Assembly: GCA_937920575.1 (NCBI GenBank)
Contig: CAKZSF010000259.1
Coordinates: forward strand, 1-5,141
Length of the DNA: 5,141 nucleotides
Direction of reading: 5' to 3'
DNA from: an uncultured Sphingomonadaceae bacterium
GTDB taxonomy: Bacteria; Pseudomonadota; Alphaproteobacteria; Sphingomonadales; Sphingomonadaceae
Both the position numbers and the translations under genes were made by a program. The notes beneath the pieces were generated by a model that did not search any database, was not told the origin of the DNA, and saw nothing but the letters and a program-made list of their open reading frames with translations. Of this stretch, positions 1 to 5,141 are shown piece by piece; position 1 is the stretch's first letter; the number at the start of each line of letters is the position of its first letter.

Positions 1-198
1 CCGGACCTTTCCGTGGGACTTGCGGATCGTATAGCCGCCACAGCGATGGCCGTGCTCGCGGGGCTGGAATATGTGAATTACTACTACCGGCAATTGCAAC
101 ATTTCGATCACGGCCCAGACTGGCAGCGGCTCAAGCGCGGCACAGGCTTCCGCAAAAGCCAGCTGCGCAGAGATCTGGAACGGTTTGGCCTGGGCTGA
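1..198 (+). CDS. C-terminal end of an unrecognised protein (5' end outside window)
   Basis: The frame is open from the first base to a TGA at 196-198, giving 65 visible residues. A GTG at 13-15 could be read as a start, but the few bases before it (pyrimidine-rich, no purine run) offer no Shine-Dalgarno site, so a gene continuing in from the left is more likely. The visible part begins with an Ala-rich, probably helical stretch (about residues 8-22). An aromatic patch with three consecutive Tyr follows (about residues 26-28), and the end is a very basic, Arg/Lys-rich tail finishing in FGLG. Third codon positions are about two-thirds G or C by hand count, which supports real coding. I do not recognise the family and assign no function. 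It converges on the M16 peptidase gene with only nine bases between the two stop codons. Confidence 0.6.
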   Translation, partial: PDLSVGLADRIAATAMAVLAGLEYVNYYYRQLQHFDHGPDWQRLKRGTGFRKSQLRRDLERFGLG

Positions 199-207
199 AG
201 CGGTTCT

Positions 208-3117
208 TTATTCAGCCGCCGTTGGTTGCGGAATCACGCGAATCTCAACCGGCTCTTCGCTCAGAAATTTCTTAGCCGCTGCCTGAATATCCTCCGGCAT
301 GATCGAGCGCAGGACCTCTTCGCGGTTCCGCCGACGGTCCAACATCCAGCTATCATTCTGCGCTTCCACGACAATGCCAGTCCACCCGGCATTGCGCCCA
401 ACCTGACGCTCGTACCCCTCCAGCTTCGGGTTGCGCGCCCGCGCCAGACTGTCCTCGCTTGGCGGATTGGCGACCAGTTCCGCAACGAGGCCACGCACCG
501 TTTGCGAGACTTGGTCCATTGTCGCCGGATCGGCAGGCGCGCGCAATGTCAGATGGCCATAGCCGTCAAAGGTCAGCGAAGATGTCGACTCAACACTGGG
601 TGTATACGTCGCACCCAATTCCTCACGCAGCACTTCAATCGCGCGCAAGAATATCAGTTCAGACAGCAATTGCCGCGTCAAAGAACCCCGCATGTCATGC
701 GCGTCTTCAGTCGGCCAGCTGATAGAGATCGCGCCCTGATCCGGTTCGCCAGTGTGATACAAAGTGCGCAAGCTGCGATCCTGCGTAAACTGCAATGGCC
801 GTGGCTCTTGCTTGTTCACTGTCGGACGCTCCAACGCGCCCAGCGTGGCCGCCACTTCCTTGATAATCGTGGCCTCATCAAATTCACCGACGATGGCAAT
901 CTTGATCAAGCCTTCGGCGAACTGATTGCCGATCACTGCTTTCATATCGTCCACGGAACGCTCGACCATCACGGCAGGATCGAGAAACCCCATCCGGTCG
1001 TCTCCGTCGGTCAGCACGGCTTCCAGTGCAACACCCAGAACCTGTTCGGGGCTGTTGGCAATGGTCGTGGCAACAATTGGAGCGGCGCCATCCCATTGGC
1101 GCTGCGTTTCTGCGCTGAACGCCGGATCACTGATTTGGGCAGCCATCAATTGCAGCTGCAGCAGCGCGTCTTCTCTGGTGACATCACCGTTGAGCGAAAG
1201 CGTATCCGACTGCATCGTGTAGCCCGTCGCAACCTGTTTTCCAGCTAGAACGCGCCGCAAGTCCTCGACCTTATGAGCGCCCAAACCATCGGCCGGCGCG
1301 AGGAATGTGGTGAGCAGGTTCAGCCCCGCATAGCCTTCTGGAGCAATCGAGCTGCCTTGGCCAACCTCGGTGCGGATTGTGAGCTGGTTCGGTCCGAATT
1401 CGGTGTATTTCAGATTGAGCTGAACCCCGTTGGCAAACTCAATCGTGCGGATTTCCAAATCCTCGATCCAGTCCTCGGACACGACTTTGCCCGGCTCCCC
1501 AAAATCGCTGTAGGCAAAGGTTACTTCTTCGGCCTCTTCTGGTTTGGCCACGGCCACCTGTGCGCTGTCAGCCAAAGTGCTCGCTATGGCGTTTTTGGCA
1601 TCGGGGACATCAGTCTTGCTGGCGAGCATGATGTAAGTGGGTGCCGGCCCCCAGCCATTGCGAAACGCCTGATGCACTGCCTCAGGCGTGAACGTGTCCG
1701 CCAAAGCGTTGTAAATCGCATTTTTTGTTTGGGGCGAGGTATAAACCTGATTGTTCAGCGAGCTGATCGCAATCTGCGTTGCGATGTCGACATTGCCAAT
1801 CGTATCGGCCTGATCCGCATCAATCCCGAAATTCGACGCCATATTGGTCTTGGCCTCGTCAATTTCAGAGAAGGTGAAGCCGTGCTCAGCCGCCCGCCGC
1901 CATTCCTGCTCTGCCAACGCCAGCGATTGATCCCACTTGCCATCAGCAGCAACCACCAGCAGGCCATAGGAACGGGCTGACTGAAACAGATCCTGCGCGA
2001 GCGCCTGGCCGCCCAAAGTGCGCGGATTTTCTTGATTGGCAAGAGCATTGACGCGGTTGCTCAGCGCGACAGCGGCAACTTCTTCTAACAAGCGATTGCG
2101 GAATTCTGTGAAGCTGTTGTCCGCCGTCTTGTAAGGCGCAACACGCTGCAGGTCGATCAGCTCTGGTGTGGCGGGGTCGACAATCAGACTCACTGCCAAT
2201 TCGCTTTGATCGGCAGGTTTGGCTGAGTACCGCTCGCGTGCTTCGCCCTTGGGCTGCCAATCGCTGAATTTCTTGGTCAGCTCTGCTTCGACATAATTCG
2301 GATCAACATCGCCCACGATCACTAAAGTTGCACGATCCGGACGGTAATAGCCCTCGTAGAAGGCCCGCAATTTCTCTGCAGTCTGTGCGGCAATTGATTC
2401 CGGTTCAGCCGTGACACGGTCACCCACGCGGGGTGTTTCGAGCACATCGCGCAGGAATTGTGAAATCCGGCGGCGCGGGGGTGTGTTGCGCACCTGATAT
2501 TCGGACAGGATAATTCCGCGCTCGCGCTCAACCGCTTCGGGCGCGATGGTCAACTCGCTGGCCATTTCCCGCAAGATCATCAGCGATGTATCCACCGTCT
2601 CATCATCCACATTAGGAATGTCGAGCTTGTACATAGTGTATTCGAGCGACGTTTCAGCGTTGGTGTCCGCGCCAAAGGCAAGGCCCAACCGCTCCAACAT
2701 TGGCACCAATTCGCCTTCAGGAATATTGGTCGAACCGTTGAACGCCATATGCTCGAGGTAGTGCGCCGCGCCTTCTTCGGCATCGCTTTCCTCACGCGCG
2801 CCGACGTTCACGATGAAGCGGATCGATGCCTCGCCAGTCGGTGCCTCATGCTGCTTGATCGCATAGCGCATGCCATTGTCGAGCCGCCCCCAAACCACTT
2901 CGGGATCGCCGGGCAATTCTACGTCGGTGATGCCCCATGCAGGAATACCGCCTTGCACCACTTGGGCCTGCTCCTCAGCAGGCGATGCTGGTTCTGCGAT
3001 ATCCTCTTCGGCGGCCTCTTGTGCCAGAGCGACTCCGCCCAAGGGTGACAGGCATAAGGCAGCCGCCACTGCGAGAACGGAACAAGACAAAATGGTAGTA
3101 TTGGATTTGGTGCGCAC
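208..3117 (-). CDS. Secreted M16 family zinc metallopeptidase (pitrilysin/insulinase, PqqL-like)
   Basis: Predicted periplasmic zinc endopeptidase that should degrade peptides or unfolded protein segments; the true substrate is unknown. The 969 residues start with a signal peptide: basic n-region, hydrophobic core at about 9-26, and an ALA-Q signal peptidase I site after residue 32. An acidic Ala/Glu-rich linker follows (about 33-55). The first M16 domain (about 78-225) carries the inverted zinc motif HYLEH: H119 and H123 as ligands, E122 as catalytic base. An ERERG motif at 197-201 probably supplies the third ligand, E199. M16_C-type domains lie at about 245-425 and 730-905. The second N-type domain (about 557-690) lacks HxxEH, as is usual for the inactive half. 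R831 and Y838, seven residues apart, match the substrate-binding Arg/Tyr pair of insulysin-type enzymes, so the enzyme looks active. The length is normal for a fused two-half M16 protein. The start is GTG at 3115-3117, with a good ribosome site upstream and an in-frame TAA at 3145-3147 that excludes a longer form. No frameshift is seen. The family call is firm; the exact subfamily and substrate are not. Confidence 0.96.
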   Translation of the reverse strand: MRTKSNTTILSCSVLAVAAALCLSPLGGVALAQEAAEEDIAEPASPAEEQAQVVQGGIPAWGITDVELPGDPEVVWGRLDNGMRYAIKQHEAPTGEASIRFIVNVGAREESDAEEGAAHYLEHMAFNGSTNIPEGELVPMLERLGLAFGADTNAETSLEYTMYKLDIPNVDDETVDTSLMILREMASELTIAPEAVERERGIILSEYQVRNTPPRRRISQFLRDVLETPRVGDRVTAEPESIAAQTAEKLRAFYEGYYRPDRATLVIVGDVDPNYVEAELTKKFSDWQPKGEARERYSAKPADQSELAVSLIVDPATPELIDLQRVAPYKTADNSFTEFRNRLLEEVAAVALSNRVNALANQENPRTLGGQALAQDLFQSARSYGLLVVAADGKWDQSLALAEQEWRRAAEHGFTFSEIDEAKTNMASNFGIDADQADTIGNVDIATQIAISSLNNQVYTSPQTKNAIYNALADTFTPEAVHQAFRNGWGPAPTYIMLASKTDVPDAKNAIASTLADSAQVAVAKPEEAEEVTFAYSDFGEPGKVVSEDWIEDLEIRTIEFANGVQLNLKYTEFGPNQLTIRTEVGQGSSIAPEGYAGLNLLTTFLAPADGLGAHKVEDLRRVLAGKQVATGYTMQSDTLSLNGDVTREDALLQLQLMAAQISDPAFSAETQRQWDGAAPIVATTIANSPEQVLGVALEAVLTDGDDRMGFLDPAVMVERSVDDMKAVIGNQFAEGLIKIAIVGEFDEATIIKEVAATLGALERPTVNKQEPRPLQFTQDRSLRTLYHTGEPDQGAISISWPTEDAHDMRGSLTRQLLSELIFLRAIEVLREELGATYTPSVESTSSLTFDGYGHLTLRAPADPATMDQVSQTVRGLVAELVANPPSEDSLARARNPKLEGYERQVGRNAGWTGIVVEAQNDSWMLDRRRNREEVLRSIMPEDIQAAAKKFLSEEPVEIRVIPQPTAAE

Positions 3118-3123
3118 GAACAG

Positions 3124-3129
3124 TCCCCC
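3124..3129 (-). promoter_or_regulatory. Ribosome binding site of the M16 peptidase gene
   Basis: On the minus strand GGGGGA lies six bases before the GTG start at 3115-3117. It is purine-rich, correctly spaced and partly complementary to the 16S rRNA 3' end. It supports the GTG as the real start, together with the in-frame stop just upstream. The call is by eye only. Confidence 0.6.
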
Positions 3130-3172
3130 AGACGAAACACGAAGTTACCGATATGGTTTAAGGTAGAGCGGT

Positions 3173-3192
3173 CGGAACGCAATGCGGTTCCG
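3173..3192 (-). repeat. Perfect 6-bp inverted repeat, possible hairpin or operator
   Basis: CGGAAC (3173-3178) and GTTCCG (3187-3192) are exact reverse complements separated by eight bases. As RNA from the minus strand the stem can extend inwards by two G-C pairs, with one bulged C and a three-base loop. No T-run follows, so it is not a standard Rho-independent terminator. It lies 56 bases before the peptidase start codon. It could be a protein-binding dyad, an mRNA stability element or chance. The repeat is certain; a function is not. Confidence 0.45.
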
Positions 3193-3199
3193 TCGGGTT

Positions 3200-3221
3200 C
3201 AAATCGACATTCGTCGAATTG
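3200..3221 (-). terminator. Weak hairpin directly after the maeB stop codon
   Basis: On the minus strand, starting at the base after the TAG at 3222-3224, CAATTCGAC (3221 to 3213) pairs with GTCGATTTG (3208 to 3200) around a GAAT loop. Eight of nine positions pair, with one T-T mismatch. Only three Ts fall at the 3' side, within the stem arm, and the next bases are AACCCG. It therefore lacks the U-tract of an intrinsic terminator and would at best be a leaky one or a 3'-end stabiliser of the maeB message. Confidence 0.3.
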
Positions 3222-5141
3222 CTATCCAACGACACCTGCCGCCGCAAGAACTGCCAACGTCAATACATCCGGTGCCAGCGAAGTCATCGGTGCGATCTGA
3301 ACCGGTTTCTCCATTCCGATCAGCATCGGGCCAATCGTGGCGTTGCCCGCCAGTTCACGCAGCAGCTTTGCCGACAGGTTCGCCGATTGCAGCCCTGGCA
3401 TCACCAGCACATTGGCGGGGGCTGACAAGCGGCTGAACGGATACAGTTCCATTACCTTTGGATTGAGCGCGGCATCGGGCGCCATTTCGCCTTCATATTC
3501 GAAGCCGGGCTGTTCCTCGTCCAAAATGGCGACCGCCTCACGAATGCTATCGAGCCAGCGCCCTTCCGGATTGCCAAATGTGGAATAAGACAGGAACGCC
3601 ACCCGCGGCTCGTGCCCCAACCGGCGCGCCACCGCGGCGGTTTCCTTGGCAATCGTCGCAAGTTCGGACGCGCTCGGGCGCTCGTTGATCGTGGTGTCGG
3701 CCAAGAACGTCGTGTGGTTCTTGCCGATCATCATATGAATTCCGAACGGCAGCGAGTCTGGCTTAGGATCCAGCACTCGGTTGATCTCTTTGGCAGTCTG
3801 CGCAAACGGGCGCGTCATGCCGGTGATCATCGCATCGCCATGGCCAAGCGCGACCAGCAACGCGGCGAAGATATTCCGTTCCTGATTGACCATCCGCCGC
3901 ACGTCACGTTCTGTGTAGCCACGGCGCTTCAGACGGTCATAGAGGTAATCGACCATTTGCGGGACAAGCGCGCAATCAGCCGAGTTCTGAATCTCGAAAC
4001 TGCCCGGGTCAGAGACTGACAGCTGGTGCAGTTTATCGACCACAGCCTTTGTTCGTCCGACCAGAATGGGTGTTCCGTAACCAAAGTCGCGGAACTGGAT
4101 CGCAGCGCGCAGGACGACTTCTTCCTCGGCCTCGGCAAACACAACGCGTTTGGGATTCGCCTTCGCATCCTCGTACACCTGCGTGAGAACCGAGGTTGTC
4201 GGATTGAGCCGCGCTTTGAGCGAATTGATATAGACATCGAAATCAGCAATCGGCGCCTGCGCCACACCGCTGTCCATCGCGGCTTTCGCCACAGCGGCCG
4301 ACACCGTTTCCATCAAACGCGGGTCAAACGGAGCCGGGATGATGTATTCCGGCCCGAACTTGTATTTCACACCATAGGCCGCCGCGACTTCTTCCGGCAC
4401 ACGCTCGCGTGCCAATTGCGCAATCGCCTCTGCCGCGGCGATCTTCATTTCCTCGTTGATGGCTGTGGCCTGCACATCCAGCGCGCCGCGGAAAATGAAC
4501 GGGAAGCCCAGCACATTGTTGACCTGATTGGGATAGTCGCTGCGTCCGGTGGCGATGATTGCATCGGGGCGGACAGCTTTGGCATCTTCCGGGCGGATTT
4601 CCGGATCGGGATTGGCCATCGCAAAGATGATTGGATGGTCTGCCATGCCCTCCACCCATTCGGGTTTCAGGGCGTCTTTCGCGGACAGGCCCAAGAAAAC
4701 ATCCGCGCCTTTTAGCGCCTCTTCCAGCGAACGCGCCTCGGTTTGCACAGCATGCGCGCTCTTCCATTGGTCGACATTATCACGGCCCGGATAGATCGGG
4801 CCCGAGCGGTCACACACGATCACTTGATCATGCGGTACGCCCATCGCTTTGATCAATGCGGTACAGGCCAGTGCAGAAGCACCCGCCCCGTTCACGACCA
4901 TTTTCACATCTTTCATGTCGCGTTTAGTCAGATGGCAGGCGTTGATCAGGCCAGCCGCAGCAATAATCGCGGTGCCATGCTGGTCATCATGCATCACCGG
5001 AATGTTCATCCGGTCACGCAACGCCTGCTCAATGATGAAACATTCTGGCGCTTTGATATCTTCCAGATTGATCCCGCCAAAGCTGGGTTCCATCAGAGCA
5101 ACTGCATTGATGAAGGCTTCGGGGTCTTCGGTGTCGAGCTC
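3222..5141 (-). CDS. maeB: NADP-dependent malic enzyme with phosphotransacetylase-like domain, MaeB (N-terminus outside window)
   Basis: Oxidatively decarboxylates malate to pyruvate and CO2 with reduction of NAD(P)+, in the cytoplasm at the junction of TCA cycle and gluconeogenesis. The frame is open to the right edge, so an internal ATG at 5091-5093 is not the start. The visible 639 residues begin in the malic domain; MaeB proteins are usually about 750-770, so some 110-130 residues, including the catalytic Tyr/Lys region, are missing. Metal ligands are visible in NLEDI (E27, D28) and HDDQHGTA (D53). The NAD(P)-binding domain shows the GAGASA dinucleotide loop at about 85-90. TGRSDYPNQVNN (about 198-209) and FGPEYIIP are MaeB hallmarks. 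A linker near 300-325 leads to the phosphotransacetylase-like domain (about 330-635). There the SR pair of true Pta is replaced (KPVQIAPM at 612-619), fitting a regulatory rather than catalytic role; in the family this domain mediates acetyl-CoA control. NADP preference is inferred from MaeB homology; rhizobial NAD-dependent enzymes share this architecture. The stop is TAG. Confidence 0.95.
   Translation of the reverse strand, partial: ELDTEDPEAFINAVALMEPSFGGINLEDIKAPECFIIEQALRDRMNIPVMHDDQHGTAIIAAAGLINACHLTKRDMKDVKMVVNGAGASALACTALIKAMGVPHDQVIVCDRSGPIYPGRDNVDQWKSAHAVQTEARSLEEALKGADVFLGLSAKDALKPEWVEGMADHPIIFAMANPDPEIRPEDAKAVRPDAIIATGRSDYPNQVNNVLGFPFIFRGALDVQATAINEEMKIAAAEAIAQLARERVPEEVAAAYGVKYKFGPEYIIPAPFDPRLMETVSAAVAKAAMDSGVAQAPIADFDVYINSLKARLNPTTSVLTQVYEDAKANPKRVVFAEAEEEVVLRAAIQFRDFGYGTPILVGRTKAVVDKLHQLSVSDPGSFEIQNSADCALVPQMVDYLYDRLKRRGYTERDVRRMVNQERNIFAALLVALGHGDAMITGMTRPFAQTAKEINRVLDPKPDSLPFGIHMMIGKNHTTFLADTTINERPSASELATIAKETAAVARRLGHEPRVAFLSYSTFGNPEGRWLDSIREAVAILDEEQPGFEYEGEMAPDAALNPKVMELYPFSRLSAPANVLVMPGLQSANLSAKLLRELAGNATIGPMLIGMEKPVQIAPMTSLAPDVLTLAVLAAAGVVG

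Larger units (their letters stand above)
3118..3221 (-). other. 104-bp intergenic region between maeB and the M16 peptidase gene
   Basis: Both flanking genes are read on the minus strand. Read in that direction, the region holds a hairpin starting directly after the maeB stop, then a second inverted repeat, then about 55 bases of leader with the ribosome site. I looked for a sigma-70 promoter. The best -35-like hexamer is TTGCGT (3182 to 3177), inside the second inverted repeat. The sequence 16 bases further on, TAAACC, is a poor -10, and other spacings are no better. A promoter for the peptidase gene is plausible but cannot be placed, and read-through from maeB is equally possible. Confidence 0.5.

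Noticed and set aside
13..198. A complete 61-residue small protein starting at GTG 13
   Set aside because: No ribosome site precedes the GTG and the frame continues open to the window edge, so it is better read as the end of a longer gene.
226..1980. Two long plus-strand open frames (226-1248 and 1273-1980) opposite the M16 peptidase gene
   Set aside because: Both are in exact codon register with the peptidase gene on the other strand. In that register stops appear only where the real gene uses TTA, CTA or TCA, which are rare codons in GC-rich genomes, so long open frames are expected. The translations show no recognisable domain, while the minus-strand protein is clearly a complete M16 peptidase.
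3040..3117. Lipoprotein signal (Cys12 or Cys22) at the start of the M16 peptidase
   Set aside because: Neither Cys fits a lipobox: Cys12 is too early and preceded by ILS, and Cys22 is preceded by Leu at -1. An ordinary signal peptidase I site ALA-Q fits better.
3612..4715. Plus-strand open frames (3612-4019 and 4026-4715) opposite maeB
   Set aside because: Same codon-register artefact as above; the minus strand encodes a well-conserved malic enzyme throughout.
5091..5093. ATG taken as the maeB start codon
   Set aside because: The sixteen codons between it and the right edge continue the conserved malic enzyme sequence in frame, and the remaining protein would lack the N-terminal malic domain.
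1..5141. A new multi-gene system, mobile element, CRISPR array, tRNA or defence locus
   Set aside because: Nearly all of the window is covered by two housekeeping-type genes of known families and one gene end. I saw no direct repeats, transposase motifs, cloverleaf structures or sharp change in base composition.

Overview
This 5.1 kb window looks like ordinary chromosome from an alphaproteobacterium, most likely a sphingomonad (Sphingomonadales, perhaps Erythrobacteraceae). That placement rests on moderately high GC with GC-rich third codon positions, a MaeB-type two-domain malic enzyme, and a large secreted M16 peptidase with an Ala/Glu-rich linker after its signal peptide. It is inference from protein style, not a database match.

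Layout, left to right. Positions 1-198 (+) hold the last 65 codons of a gene that enters from beyond the left edge; I do not recognise the product. Nine bases later, tail to tail, lies the stop codon of a complete minus-strand gene (208-3117) for a 969-residue periplasmic zinc peptidase of family M16 (pitrilysin/insulinase, PqqL-like). A 104-bp gap (3118-3221) follows. It contains a Shine-Dalgarno sequence for the peptidase gene and two inverted repeats. The rest (3222-5141, minus strand) is the C-terminal 639 codons of maeB, a malic enzyme with a phosphotransacetylase-like C-terminal domain; its N-terminus lies beyond the right edge.

maeB and the peptidase gene point the same way and could be partly co-transcribed, but the gap and its hairpins make separate or attenuated transcription just as plausible. 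I see no biochemical link between them: MaeB supplies pyruvate and reducing power in the cytoplasm, while the peptidase should degrade peptides in the periplasm. There are no RNA genes, mobile elements, CRISPR arrays or long repeats that I can support, and no evidence for a new multi-gene system. The points most worth a second look are the paired hairpins in the gap, the lost catalytic residues of the phosphotransacetylase-like domain, and the unidentified gene end at the left edge.
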